Shown: piece after piece, positions 7,272-16,842 of the stretch | Layout of the letters: the number at the start of each line of letters is the position of its first letter | How positions within the stretch are numbered: position 1 is the first letter of the stretch | NCBI RefSeq assembly: GCF_000237085.1 | Contig: NC_016627.1 | Span: 1,488,001 to 1,552,000, forward strand | DNA: 64,000 nucleotides | Direction: 5' to 3' | DNA from: Acetivibrio clariflavus DSM 19732 | GTDB taxonomy: Bacteria; Bacillota; Clostridia; Acetivibrionales; Acetivibrionaceae | Notes under the pieces: generated by a model | Told to the model about the DNA's origin: nothing | Databases searched by the model: none | What the model saw: only the letters and a program-made list of their open reading frames with translations | Program-made: the position numbers and the translations under genes

Positions 7272-10200
7272 GTGGTCATCAATAACAATATGTTGGACTT
7301 TTCAGACACAAAATATGGGAGCTTGGGACTTAGTGCCGAGACTACTGTAGATGTGGGCGACTTTTTAGCGTTTTTTACCGGTGATTTTGGAGATGATAAC
7401 GCACAGGATCTGGCATACGGTGAAATTACGGCAATCACTGTCAATAAAGACGGTACTACTACTATTACTTATAAAGAGATAAAAGAAGATCAGCTAATGT
7501 CTGCCATGGATTTGTATGACGAAACACAACTTAGCGAAACTGAACTTAAGGAAGCGCTTAATAAAAACAAGGATGAAATACAAGAAATTATTGAAGCTCA
7601 GCTTATGGAGAGCGACTTCTTTGATGATGCCGGTAAATATCTGGCAGAAATAGCACTTAAAACCGACGAGGTTAGGGAGATCTTTGGAGATAATTTGACT
7701 TTAGTCGACTGTACTCTTACCTATGTAGACGGTACGCCTTTAGGCGCAGATGAACTGAAACTGATGGGCAATATCATTGACAAGGAACAGGACGGCAAAA
7801 AGCCGAAGGTTTCAGTCAGTATATCAACCAAAACATCCCATTTTGATCCGAAAATTGTCGGTTCCGGTGTACGTGTTGAAGTTGCTGTGAACTATAAATT
7901 CAAGATTCAGAAAAAAGGCAACAATAATATTATGGAGGTTGAACTGACTGCTTTCTTCGAGCAGGAGTTCACTTTCGGTTTCAATGTAAGTGGTGGTGCA
8001 GTTTGGAAATGGAAGTGGAAAATTATCCCTTATATTGCCGATTATCGTCTGACCGGTAACCTGGACATCGGCACATATACCGGTCTTGGTATAACAGCCA
8101 CTGCCAAGCTGAAAGAGGACAAAGAGCCTTGGGGCATGCCGTGGCCCAATAGTGCCAGGGAAGCTGCTGCAACCAAAAAAATCTTTAGCTTAAGTAAGTC
8201 TATTAAGGAACTGATGGAAGATATTGAGACTGTTCTTCCTGAAGAGGAAGCTACCGCCAGTGGCGGACTGGCAGAGAAGTATGCACGGTTTATGGAGGAT
8301 GCCAATGAGGAGTGGGTGGATCTGGTTTCTGTCAGCATTTTAGACCTGCGCAGTGCAGTGGATCCTCTGCATGTCCTTGCTTTTGGACTTCAGGTTGATT
8401 TCGTAGTCTCTGCAAACCTGAATGTGGCTATCGGAATGACCTTCCAATACGAGAACTTCAAGCGGCATTCTTTTACATTGCTTGTATTAAGCAAGAGTGG
8501 GGAAAATGAAAGTATCGATTTGTCCACCAACGGTTATCAGTTTGATTTCTATGTTATGGGAACCATCGGTATCAGAGCCGGTGTGCGGGTAAAGGTCACA
8601 GCAGGGCTCTTCAGTACAAAACTGGCTGCCATCGGATTGCAGTTTGAAACAGGAGCCTATGCCCGGATGTGGGGTTACTTCTATTATCATCTGGAGAACT
8701 GGAAGGAAAATGGGGTATGGCAGAAGAATAGCAGCTATTCCGGTGCACTTCTTATTGAAATCGGTGCTTATCTGGATGTGAAGTTCATTGCTGAAGCCCT
8801 GAACGGCAAATACTCCTACACTCCATCCATCTATACAAAAGAATGGCCTTTATGGTCGGCAGGACAACGGGAAAATGTCTATGACTTTGCCTATGAAGAC
8901 GGTCTGACCTTCAATATTTTGAATGTCGATACCTATACCGTCCCCAAAACTGTCTTCGATATGTATTGGATGGATCTCAAGACCGGAGAGACAGAGGACA
9001 ATGTCAAAAACTTCGACAGCAATACTTCGCCAAGCGGAGATGATGAAGCTTACTTTGCCGTAGATCTGACAAATTCGGCCTTCAGCTATAACCCTGTCAA
9101 CAATCAGATTAAAGTAAACACTTCGTCAGGTGAATTGGTTCAGAGCTGTGAAATGAAGATTACATGGAAAGGTGCGCCTCTGTCCAGGTCCTCCGAGGTG
9201 CTTACAAGAACCATCAAGCTTAACTGGAATAATGAGGCGAATGCCGGAACCATTGCCTTTGACTCCAATGGAGGCTCAGCAGCTCCAATGATCCGATTAC
9301 TTGCAGGAACAGCACTTAGCGGCAAAATGCCAGCAGCACCTACCCGTTACGGTTATACTTTTGCCGGATGGTATACCGATAAAGAGTTAAACAATTCCTT
9401 TACAGCAGCTGCCATGCCTAAAGGTAATACTACACTGTACGCCAAGTGGACACCGGACACTGTGGGCTATATTGTGGAGCATTATCAGAAGGCCTTGAAC
9501 GGTCAGTATGTGTTGACAGAGACCGACAAGGCTATGACAGGCAAGGTGGGCGAACAGACAGCAGCTTTAGCTAAGTCCTATACCGGCTTTACAGCGCAGC
9601 CTGTGAAGCAGCAAACTATTGTTCCCGACGGTACAACCCGCGTTTCAATATACTATGACCGGAACTTGTACGATTTGAAATTCTTGTTTGACAACGGCAG
9701 TAATGATGTTATATTAAAGGTGCCTTTTGGCTCAGACATTGTATGGCCATCCAATCCTACCAAAGAAGGCTATACTTTTGCCGGGTGGAATGCGGATATC
9801 CCTGAAACTATGCCGGCGAATGCCTTGATCTTTACTGCTCAATGGACGGCAAGGACGGATATACCTTATACGGTGAAGCATTATAAACAAAGCTTGAATG
9901 CAGATTATATGCTGGAAAAGGCCGATAGAATGAGCGGTACTGCAGGACAGCTAACTAATGCCCAAGCCAAAACTTATACCGGCTTTACAGCAAAGAAATT
10001 TGACCAAAAAATTGTTCAGCCTGACGGAAGTACTGTTGTAGAGTTATATTATGACCGTAATATCAATGAACTGTCATGGAACTTAAATGGCGGAAATCCT
10101 TTGTCGGGAACGTATACCAACGGTGATGTGATGTACGGCACTTCTATTGAATTGCCTGATACACCTACCCGTGACGGCTATACCTTCCAGGGATGGTATA

Positions 10201-12512
10201 AGGATGCGGAACTGAATAAGCTACTCGAGGACAATGCTACAATGCCCGATGTGACGCTTACTCTCTATGCCAAGTGGAAGCCGAATCAGTACACCATAAC
10301 CTTTGACAGCAACGGCGGAAGTTATGTAGCGGCTATTACACAGGATTGCGGTACCGAAGTGGAAGCACCCGCTAACCCAACCAAAGAAGGCTATACCTTT
10401 GTCGGCTGGATGAAGGACAATGAGATAGTTTTGGTACCAACCGTCATGCCGGCAGGAGATATCACTCTTATTGCCAAATGGGAAGCGAAAAAATATACCA
10501 TAACCTTTAACAGCAACGGCGGAAGTTATGTGGCACCAATTACACAGGATTACGGTAATGAGGTGGAAGCACCAGCTGACCCAACCAGAGAAGGCTATAC
10601 CTTTGTTGGCTGGATGGAGGACAATGAGATAGTTTCAGTACCAACCATCATGCCTGCAAGAGACATCACTCTGATTGCTGAATGGGAAATTAATCAGTAT
10701 ACCATAACCTTTGACAGTAACGGAGGAAGTTATGTGGCACCAATTACACAGGATTACGGTACCGAAGTGGAAGCGCCTGCCAACCCAACCAGAGAAGGCT
10801 ATACCTTTGCCGGTTGGAAATTGGAGGGAGAAAATTATACAATTACTGTAATGTCCGGTAAAAATATTACCCTCGTGGCAGAGTGGACAGCTCACACCAA
10901 TATACCGTACACCGTGGAACATTATAGGGAGGAACTGGACGGAAGTTATCCATTAACACCAAGTGAGAAAGAGGATTTGACGGGCAGCACCGGAGCTATG
11001 ATTAATGCTGTTCCAAAGGGAACTGCCGGCTTTACCTTCGATTCCGACGCTAACGGTACAATTTCCTCCGGAGTAATTTTGCCGGATGGCAGTTTAGTGC
11101 TAAAACTATACTATAAACGAAACAGTTATAATGTAACATGGGACGCAGACGGTGGCAATTTGGACACCAGCGGTGCAACTACAGGCAGTGTGAAGTATGG
11201 TGCGGATATTACCCGACCTTCGAATAATCCTACCAAGACAGGACATACCTTTAACGGATGGTTAGGTTATACCGAAAATATGACCATGCCGGCAAAAGAT
11301 ATTACTTTTAGAGCTGATTGGACAGTCAACCGGTATACCATAACCTTTGACAGTAACGGAGGCAGTCCTGTTGAAGCCATCACACAGGATTACGGTACAG
11401 AAGTAAAAGCACCGACAGCGCCGACCAAATCAGGTTATAGATTTGTAGGATGGCAGCTAAACGGAGAGAATTATACCTTTACTACCATGCCTGCAGAAAA
11501 CATCACGCTAGTGGCTGTATGGTCCAATATACCTATTTATACAGTAAGTTTTGATGCTAACGGCGGTACTGTTGAAACAACCTCTAAAACTGTTTTTGCC
11601 GGCAGCTCATACGGTGAACTTCCGATTCCTGAATATGGGAGTCAATTCTTCCTTGGTTGGTTTACGGCAGAAAGCGGCGGAACTAAAGTTACCGACACAA
11701 CGGTTGTAGAGCTTGACACCGACCACACCCTGTATGCCCGCTGGTCAGCCACAGGCTTTACCGGAAGTGTTCATCCGGATGTGACAATCTATGTTGCCGG
11801 AATAAAAGTAACGACAGAGAATATGAACGATATTCTTGGCGATGGTTCCGGAAGTGTGCAATTTGATCCCAATTCAACAGAATTTACCGGAAGCGGATAT
11901 ATTTCTAATGCCGGTAAGCTGTATCTTAACAATGCAACGATATCGGGAATAAGTACTGTTAAAACCTTTTACCTAAATATCAATGCAACCATTTACGCTC
12001 CACACAGCATGACCATTGTTAACACAGGTAGCAGTACTGTGATAAACCCATTTGACGATCTTTCTACAGATACCGACGTTTACGGTATCTATATATCCGG
12101 TTATTTGAACATTGAAGGTTCAGGTACTCTGACCGCAACCAGCGGACAAGGTGGAGCCCAATATAACTGCGGTATTCGAGTTGGAGTTTCGGGAGCTCAC
12201 TTAAAAATTTACGGAGTCAAAGTAGAAGCCTTTGCAGGTACTGCCGGAAATAATGGCAGGAGCTATGGTGTTTGTGTCGGTATTCTAGAAATGGAATATA
12301 AGGTGTTTCTAAACCCAGGTACTTTGGAGGCTCATGGATATGATAGCGCGGTATATTGCGGTGATCCGGATTTTCCTTATAGAGACTTCACTACAGTGGT
12401 TAATACCTATATTGGCGGTATGGACTATGATGGTTCTGACGCAGAATCTGTAACACAGACCGAAGAATATCAGTATCGGAACTACAAGTATATATTGGCT
12501 ACAGTTCAGTAA
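7272..12512 (+). CDS. Giant InlB/MucBP-repeat surface protein, C-terminal part after nonsense codon
   Basis: This is the continuation, in the same frame, of the 5346-7241 gene. The first possible start is GTG 7272 (next ATG 7290), with no good ribosome-binding site and no signal peptide, so an independent secreted product is unlikely. It begins with a region of unknown fold (about 650 residues), then about ten Listeria-Bacteroides (InlB B) repeats ending in LYAKW-like motifs, with EHYxxxLxGxY (MucBP-like) modules between them. The C-terminal 250 residues look beta-rich and carry no sortase motif. Wall attachment would have depended on the N-terminal SLH modules. Either a recent pseudogene half or a product of TGA read-through. 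Confidence 0.75.
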   Translation: MVINNNMLDFSDTKYGSLGLSAETTVDVGDFLAFFTGDFGDDNAQDLAYGEITAITVNKDGTTTITYKEIKEDQLMSAMDLYDETQLSETELKEALNKNKDEIQEIIEAQLMESDFFDDAGKYLAEIALKTDEVREIFGDNLTLVDCTLTYVDGTPLGADELKLMGNIIDKEQDGKKPKVSVSISTKTSHFDPKIVGSGVRVEVAVNYKFKIQKKGNNNIMEVELTAFFEQEFTFGFNVSGGAVWKWKWKIIPYIADYRLTGNLDIGTYTGLGITATAKLKEDKEPWGMPWPNSAREAAATKKIFSLSKSIKELMEDIETVLPEEEATASGGLAEKYARFMEDANEEWVDLVSVSILDLRSAVDPLHVLAFGLQVDFVVSANLNVAIGMTFQYENFKRHSFTLLVLSKSGENESIDLSTNGYQFDFYVMGTIGIRAGVRVKVTAGLFSTKLAAIGLQFETGAYARMWGYFYYHLENWKENGVWQKNSSYSGALLIEIGAYLDVKFIAEALNGKYSYTPSIYTKEWPLWSAGQRENVYDFAYEDGLTFNILNVDTYTVPKTVFDMYWMDLKTGETEDNVKNFDSNTSPSGDDEAYFAVDLTNSAFSYNPVNNQIKVNTSSGELVQSCEMKITWKGAPLSRSSEVLTRTIKLNWNNEANAGTIAFDSNGGSAAPMIRLLAGTALSGKMPAAPTRYGYTFAGWYTDKELNNSFTAAAMPKGNTTLYAKWTPDTVGYIVEHYQKALNGQYVLTETDKAMTGKVGEQTAALAKSYTGFTAQPVKQQTIVPDGTTRVSIYYDRNLYDLKFLFDNGSNDVILKVPFGSDIVWPSNPTKEGYTFAGWNADIPETMPANALIFTAQWTARTDIPYTVKHYKQSLNADYMLEKADRMSGTAGQLTNAQAKTYTGFTAKKFDQKIVQPDGSTVVELYYDRNINELSWNLNGGNPLSGTYTNGDVMYGTSIELPDTPTRDGYTFQGWYKDAELNKLLEDNATMPDVTLTLYAKWKPNQYTITFDSNGGSYVAAITQDCGTEVEAPANPTKEGYTFVGWMKDNEIVLVPTVMPAGDITLIAKWEAKKYTITFNSNGGSYVAPITQDYGNEVEAPADPTREGYTFVGWMEDNEIVSVPTIMPARDITLIAEWEINQYTITFDSNGGSYVAPITQDYGTEVEAPANPTREGYTFAGWKLEGENYTITVMSGKNITLVAEWTAHTNIPYTVEHYREELDGSYPLTPSEKEDLTGSTGAMINAVPKGTAGFTFDSDANGTISSGVILPDGSLVLKLYYKRNSYNVTWDADGGNLDTSGATTGSVKYGADITRPSNNPTKTGHTFNGWLGYTENMTMPAKDITFRADWTVNRYTITFDSNGGSPVEAITQDYGTEVKAPTAPTKSGYRFVGWQLNGENYTFTTMPAENITLVAVWSNIPIYTVSFDANGGTVETTSKTVFAGSSYGELPIPEYGSQFFLGWFTAESGGTKVTDTTVVELDTDHTLYARWSATGFTGSVHPDVTIYVAGIKVTTENMNDILGDGSGSVQFDPNSTEFTGSGYISNAGKLYLNNATISGISTVKTFYLNINATIYAPHSMTIVNTGSSTVINPFDDLSTDTDVYGIYISGYLNIEGSGTLTATSGQGGAQYNCGIRVGVSGAHLKIYGVKVEAFAGTAGNNGRSYGVCVGILEMEYKVFLNPGTLEAHGYDSAVYCGDPDFPYRDFTTVVNTYIGGMDYDGSDAESVTQTEEYQYRNYKYILATVQ
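10293..10904 (+). repeat. Three tandem 204-bp coding repeats
   Basis: The string ACCATAACCTTT recurs at 10293, 10497 and 10701, exactly 204 bp (68 codons) apart, with high identity through each unit. A more diverged unit starts at 11337. Each encodes one InlB-type B repeat with YTITFxSNGGS. Such units recombine easily and can cause copy-number variation or assembly collapse. Confidence 0.85.
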
Positions 12513-12525
12513 AGGTTAAAATTGA

Positions 12526-12547
12526 GGCGGGGGAGACCCCGCCTTTT
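12526..12547 (+). terminator. Rho-independent terminator after the surface-protein gene
   Basis: GGCGGGG, GAGA loop, CCCCGCC, then TTTT: a perfect 7-bp GC stem 13 bp after the stop at 12512. Confidence 0.85.
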
Positions 12548-12625
12548 AAACCTTTTGGCATGGAAGAGGCTAAAATGAAAGGATTCGGTGTTCTTAAGCA
12601 TGATTTTTGCAGAAAGGATGATCAC

Positions 12626-14029
12626 ATGAAGCGACTTCTATTTTTTGCAGCAATATTGACAGCCATACTTTTTACCGTACCTTCTTATGCTGACGAGTAT
12701 CAACCGGTGCGGATTGCCGTCATTGACACCGGAATTTCCACCGCAGCAATTAGCGAAAGGAATCTGGACAGGGGACATAACTATATCATACCCAACGCTG
12801 CCACCGAAGATACCGTAGGCCATGGCACTGCCGTTGCGGCTATCATCGCCGGCAGCGAAACGGCAGGAGTTACCGGCCTTTGTCCCGAAGCTGTGCTGGT
12901 TCCCCTGGTTTATTACAGCAAGAACAGGAATGATATGGCGGTCAAGGGCGATCTGCCCATGCTGGCACAGATTATCCGGGATGCGGTTGAGATTTACAAC
13001 TGCCGCATTATTAATATCAGTTCGGGAGCAAAAGTAGATACACCGGCCCTTTGGGATGCGGTGGCCTGGGCGGAACAACGCGGAGTACTGGTAGTTTCCT
13101 GTGCCGGGAATGACGGCAACAGTACGGTCTATTTCCCCGGTGCTTTTTCCACTGTCCTTTGTGCCGGAACCGTTAACATTGCCGAGGATGGTCCTGCCCT
13201 CTTTTCCAACTGTCACAGCGGTGTGGATTTACTGGCACCCGGTATAAGGCTAAAAACGACCAATATCAAAGGAGAATCAGTGACGGTAAACGGCACCACC
13301 TACTCTACAGCCTGGGTGACCGGTGCAGCAGCTTTAATGCTTACACACGACCCTTCTTTAACTCCCTATCGGCTTCGTCAGCTTTTGTGCAGTACTGCCC
13401 GGGACATTTGCTCTGAAGGTTATGATGAGGAATCGGGCTGGGGGATTGTGGATCTAAATGCGGCAATGGCAAAATTACAGGCTGAAAAAGAAAAAACTCT
13501 GCCCTTTCATGATGTGGCACAGGATGCCTATTACCGGGATGCAGTGGAATGGGCGTTGAAGAATGGTATAACCGGTGGCACAACCTCAACCACCTTTTCT
13601 CCGGATATGACCTGCACCCGTGCCCAGACGGTTACTTTCCTTTGGAGGGCTGCAGGATGCCCGGAACCGAGAATTACAAGGAATTCCTTCGGTGATGTGA
13701 CTGAAAACGACTATTTTTATAAAGCTGTACTTTGGGCTTCAGAAAGGGGAATTACTTCCGGAACATCGGATACAACCTTTAGTCCATATATTCCTTGCAG
13801 TGAGGCGGAGATTATTACCTTTTTATGGCGAGCGAAGAATCGCCCTGATGCAGCAGGGAAAAGTGTAGTGGCATCGAATCTGGGGGAACATTATTACACC
13901 GATGCGGTGGCCTGGGCAGACACCCATGGGTTATTTAACGCTGCCAGAACTGACTTTGATCCGAAAAAAGAGTCACCTCGGGCCCATATTGTAGTTTACC
14001 TTTATCGCAGTATGAATGCCGGATTTTGA
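12626..14029 (+). CDS. SLH-anchored subtilisin-like serine protease
   Basis: A 467-residue secreted S8 peptidase. ATG 12626 follows AAAGGATG and opens a signal peptide ending SYA (about residue 20). The catalytic triad is visible: Asp in AVIDTGIS, His in GHGTAVAAI and Ser in TTYSTAWVTGAAA, with the oxyanion Asn in CAGNDGN. The Ser motif departs from the usual GTSMAAP. Three SLH modules fill the C-terminus (about residues 285-467), so the enzyme should sit on the cell envelope. It follows the SLH surface protein and may process surface proteins; that role is inference. No separate prodomain is evident between the signal peptide and the catalytic domain. Confidence 0.92.
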   Translation: MKRLLFFAAILTAILFTVPSYADEYQPVRIAVIDTGISTAAISERNLDRGHNYIIPNAATEDTVGHGTAVAAIIAGSETAGVTGLCPEAVLVPLVYYSKNRNDMAVKGDLPMLAQIIRDAVEIYNCRIINISSGAKVDTPALWDAVAWAEQRGVLVVSCAGNDGNSTVYFPGAFSTVLCAGTVNIAEDGPALFSNCHSGVDLLAPGIRLKTTNIKGESVTVNGTTYSTAWVTGAAALMLTHDPSLTPYRLRQLLCSTARDICSEGYDEESGWGIVDLNAAMAKLQAEKEKTLPFHDVAQDAYYRDAVEWALKNGITGGTTSTTFSPDMTCTRAQTVTFLWRAAGCPEPRITRNSFGDVTENDYFYKAVLWASERGITSGTSDTTFSPYIPCSEAEIITFLWRAKNRPDAAGKSVVASNLGEHYYTDAVAWADTHGLFNAARTDFDPKKESPRAHIVVYLYRSMNAGF

Positions 14030-14104
14030 TTGTATATTCTAAAATTAAAGCAATCAACTGAATTTTGAGCAGGAAGATTAAAAAATATATATTTTTATTA
14101 AACA

Positions 14105-14127
14105 ATAAAAAAAGGCTTTTTAGCCTT
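14105..14127 (-). terminator. Hairpin terminator for the small membrane protein gene
   Basis: AAGGCT, TTTT loop, AGCCTT (14112-14127), with a T-run on the minus strand. It lies between two convergent genes and probably serves the minus-strand one mainly. Confidence 0.7.
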
Positions 14128-14154
14128 ATTAAATCAATTGTCTGAAATTTTTCA

Positions 14155-14367
14155 TTAACCTACATCCTTAAATTTTGAATATAAGAAATTAATATCAGAG
14201 GTTTCTACAGTTTTAGAGTTGTTCTTTTTCTTATTTAGCTTTAGCTCTTTTTTCTTAAGAAGATTCAGTGAACGCAAACTTAACATTGTTCCGATGATTC
14301 CAACCAGCAATCCGATTATTAACCCAATCAGAGTTCCGAGTATTAACGCTAGAACAACATTTAACAT
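14155..14367 (-). CDS. Small single-span membrane protein, function unknown
   Basis: A 70-residue protein if read from ATG 14367 (MLNVVLALIL), preceded by the moderate site GGTGATTGG; an in-frame ATG at 14460 would add 31 polar residues. The first 30 residues are one long hydrophobic segment with Gly and Ile repeats (GTLIGLIIG, GLLVGIIG), followed by a Lys-rich tail. No family is recognised. The composition suits a small membrane-anchored protein with a cytoplasmic basic tail. Confidence 0.55.
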   Translation of the reverse strand: MLNVVLALILGTLIGLIIGLLVGIIGTMLSLRSLNLLKKKELKLNKKKNNSKTVETSDINFLYSKFKDVG

Positions 14368-14747
14368 ATTCCAATCACCATTTATCGTTAGTATTAGTAT
14401 ATCATTATTTATATCGGCATTTCTCAAGTTTATTTTACAAGATTTTGCATATTGTTGCAAGATTGTTTTTTACTTAAAAAACTTTTCTTGTTTTTGCAAT
14501 AATTTGATAATGAAAAATAAATTGATTTTTTATTATGTTAAGTTGAAAAATTTACTTTATTGAGCCTAACTTCTGTTTTACACTAAAAAAAGTTTAAATC
14601 AAATATGAAATATGGAAAAGGATTTTTGAAATGAAGGATATGAAATGGCAGAAATAGTTGCACTATAATTTGAATAATTGAATAATATATGTAGAAACAT
14701 ATAAATAACTATAATTTAAACTTATAAAAAATTTTTAAAAAATATGC
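14368..14747. other. AT-rich intergenic region upstream of the tRNA operon
   Basis: About 380 bp of very AT-rich sequence. I see no gene and no repeat apart from the tRNA promoter at its right edge. Confidence 0.5.
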
Positions 14748-14776
14748 TTGACATTTATCGATATCTGTCTTAAAAT
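14748..14776 (+). promoter_or_regulatory. Sigma-A promoter of the tRNA-His/Gln/Lys operon
   Basis: TTGACA (14748-14753), a 17-nt spacer, then TAAAAT (14771-14776), about 33 bp before tRNA-His. Confidence 0.8.
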
Positions 14777-14809
14777 AGCTTTGTGCCTTTAGTGATGGGT
14801 ACAAATGTG

Positions 14810-14886
14810 GTGGATGTAGCTCAGTTGGTTAGAGTGCCAGATTGTGGCTCTGGAGGTCGTGGGTTCGACTCCCATCATCCACCCCA
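14810..14886 (+). tRNA. tRNA-His (GTG)
   Basis: A cloverleaf with acceptor GTGGATG/CATCCAC, anticodon GTG in the loop ATTGTGGCT, T-loop TTCGACT and an encoded CCA. The base before position 1 (14809) is G, opposite discriminator C, giving the His-specific G-1. Confidence 0.95.
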
Positions 14887-14889
14887 CGT

Positions 14890-14966
14890 AGGGATATAGC
14901 CAAGTCGGTAAGGCACCAGACTTTGACTCTGGCATTTCGTAGGTTCGAGTCCTGCTATCCCTGCCA
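14890..14966 (+). tRNA. tRNA-Gln (TTG)
   Basis: Acceptor AGGGATA/TATCCCT, anticodon TTG in the loop CTTTGAC, T-stem GTAGG/CCTGC, encoded CCA. Only 3 bp separate it from tRNA-His, so the two are cotranscribed. Confidence 0.95.
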
Positions 14967-14969
14967 TAG

Positions 14970-15045
14970 GGGCCATTAGCTCAGTTGGCAGAGCACTTGA
15001 CTTTTAATCAAGGTGTCCCGCGTTCGAGTCGCGGATGGCTCACCA
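14970..15045 (+). tRNA. tRNA-Lys (TTT)
   Basis: Acceptor GGGCCAT/ATGGCTC, anticodon TTT in the loop CTTTTAA closed by CTTGA/TCAAG, encoded CCA. Third gene of the tRNA operon. Confidence 0.95.
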
Positions 15046-15098
15046 AAAAAGAAGAAAGACCATGTAAATTTTGAAAAGCATGGTCTTTCTTCTTTTTT
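15045..15098 (+). terminator. Terminator of the tRNA operon
   Basis: A long inverted repeat, AAGAAGAAAGACCATG against CATGGTCTTTCTTCTT, ending in TTTTTT. The symmetry also suits termination of the convergent dockerin gene. Confidence 0.85.
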
Positions 15099-15152
15099 AA
15101 AACATAATACTTTAAACGTAAATTTTATGCGTTCAGCAATGATTCTTTTTGA

Positions 15153-16136
15153 TTAATCCGGAAATTGAACATTGCCCTGGATAAAACAGCCATTCATGAG
15201 ATTGTCGGGAATAGGGTCTATAATATCGGTTACAACCTTGCCGCGGATATCGGTAATTCTGATTTTAAGGTTGGAAGTATCCAAATTATTTATCACAAAA
15301 TAGTTGCAGCGGTCCTTGGGAATGTCGACCCATTCGCCGTCTTTAAAGTATTCCATTTTCATTACAGGATATTTGTGATTTCTTACTTGTATGGCAAACC
15401 ACCATTTTGAACTGGCCGGCAAGATTCGGTATATAAAATTTCCGGTGATGGGAGCAGGTATAATACGCCATGTTACATCAATTTTACCTCCGGGAACATT
15501 TGTATCGCCTATTTTATCACAGGAAATTCCGCAAAGGTCCAAAGCACCTTCCGGGGCTTCCGTATAGCAATCGGTTACATAGACAACTGTGGTACCTTTA
15601 GGCCCTGTTACCTCCAAATATGCACCGGCTAGAGCGGCCTGTACACCGTAACAATTAAAATCGGGTTTGTTAACGGCCACAATTTCCATATCTTCAGGAA
15701 TTGGATCTAAAAGGGCAATTCCGCCTACATATCCTGAACCGGTATAAGTGGCATACCCTGAGCGTATTTTATCCCATCCGGGATATGGCTCGCTGTATTC
15801 AGGCAATGGTGTATTTGTCGGTGTAGGTGCTGGAGATTGAGTTTTGGGAAAAACTTTGATCATTCCGAGAAGATATTGTTTCATTAAAGCACAGTCAATG
15901 CTGTTTATAGAACCGTCTCCGTCCAAGTCACCTGCCAAAAGGGAATCTTCGGCAGGAAGAGTATTGATAATTTTCAATATAAAGCTTTTCATCAATGCAA
16001 AGTCAATACTATCCACATTATTGTCTCCATTGACATCTCCAACTTGAAGTTGGGCGGAAGAGATAAAATTATAGGATAAAACTTGAGCAGCTATAATTAA
16101 AATGGCAGTGAAAAGCCTGATTTTTTTAAAATTCAT
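15153..16136 (-). CDS. Dockerin-bearing expansin-like protein
   Basis: A 327-residue secreted protein. ATG 16136 is 7 nt from GGGAGG; an upstream ATG at 16160 is not supported. A signal peptide (about residues 1-28) leads into a type I dockerin with two Ca-binding repeats, DVNGDNNVDSID and DLDGDGSINSID (about 34-95). A Pro/Thr linker (TPTNTPLP) follows. The rest is expansin-like: a barrel domain with GYATYTGSG, later Asp and Cys residues, and a C-terminal CBM63-like domain with WWFAIQVRN and MEYFKDGEW. Bacterial expansins loosen cellulose without hydrolysis, and the dockerin would dock it to a scaffoldin cohesin on the cellulosome. The N-terminal dockerin is less common than a C-terminal one. 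Confidence 0.88.
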   Translation of the reverse strand: MNFKKIRLFTAILIIAAQVLSYNFISSAQLQVGDVNGDNNVDSIDFALMKSFILKIINTLPAEDSLLAGDLDGDGSINSIDCALMKQYLLGMIKVFPKTQSPAPTPTNTPLPEYSEPYPGWDKIRSGYATYTGSGYVGGIALLDPIPEDMEIVAVNKPDFNCYGVQAALAGAYLEVTGPKGTTVVYVTDCYTEAPEGALDLCGISCDKIGDTNVPGGKIDVTWRIIPAPITGNFIYRILPASSKWWFAIQVRNHKYPVMKMEYFKDGEWVDIPKDRCNYFVINNLDTSNLKIRITDIRGKVVTDIIDPIPDNLMNGCFIQGNVQFPD

Positions 16137-16626
16137 ATTAAATCCTCCCCAAACAAACATTTATACATATTCTCTTAAACAATAATTTATCGACAATATA
16201 ATTAAAACTTATAAAGAGAGTCCATAGACAAGTAAGAATATACTGCTGTTTTGTACCAAATAAGGAGCTATATAGATGATCACAGAATACTGGAAAAAAA
16301 GTATTGCATGGAATAGGAAAATGATATAATACCTGTTTTTGCCGTTCCTTGCGTTTATTAAACTTTACAAAATGTACTTATATTATAGTCTATTGCAGTA
16401 AAAATTACAATAAATTGAATTATATTAGTAAGAATTTCGTGGAGATTTAAAAAGTCAAGAAAGTTTTGTGAGAAAAATGCAAGGTTAAAATGTGCAAAAT
16501 TGCAAAATGGATAAAAGTTGATAAATAATAAGATGTCAAAACGGCTGAATATAAGGGATGCGATATTGTGCTATTGAATACTGAGGTGTAATAATGAAAT
16601 TTGCCAAAATAAATTATTCATTTTTG
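16137..16626. other. Intergenic region between dockerin gene and modA
   Basis: AT-rich with no gene. A TATAAT at 16325-16330 has TTGCAT only 15 nt upstream (16304-16309), a possible weak plus-strand promoter. Confidence 0.4.
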
Positions 16627-16655
16627 TTGATTTTTTATTGGCAAGAATGTATAAT
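16627..16655 (+). promoter_or_regulatory. Putative promoter of modABC
   Basis: TTGATT (16627-16632), a 17-nt spacer and TATAAT (16650-16655), followed by a leader of about 180 nt before modA. I see no recognisable Moco riboswitch or ModE site in the leader. Confidence 0.6.
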
Positions 16656-16842
16656 AAAAGAAGATAAAGTTAAACCGAAAACATATTTGAATAAAAAATA
16701 ATAAATATCATGTCTTAATATCCCAAGCTGTATATTGGACATTTTTGAATAAAGAGTTCTCAATGATGAGATTATAACTATCTCAAAACGGGTTGTAGTC
16801 TTGTCATTTTTTTATATTTCTTTTTGCGGGAGGAGGGTTAAA

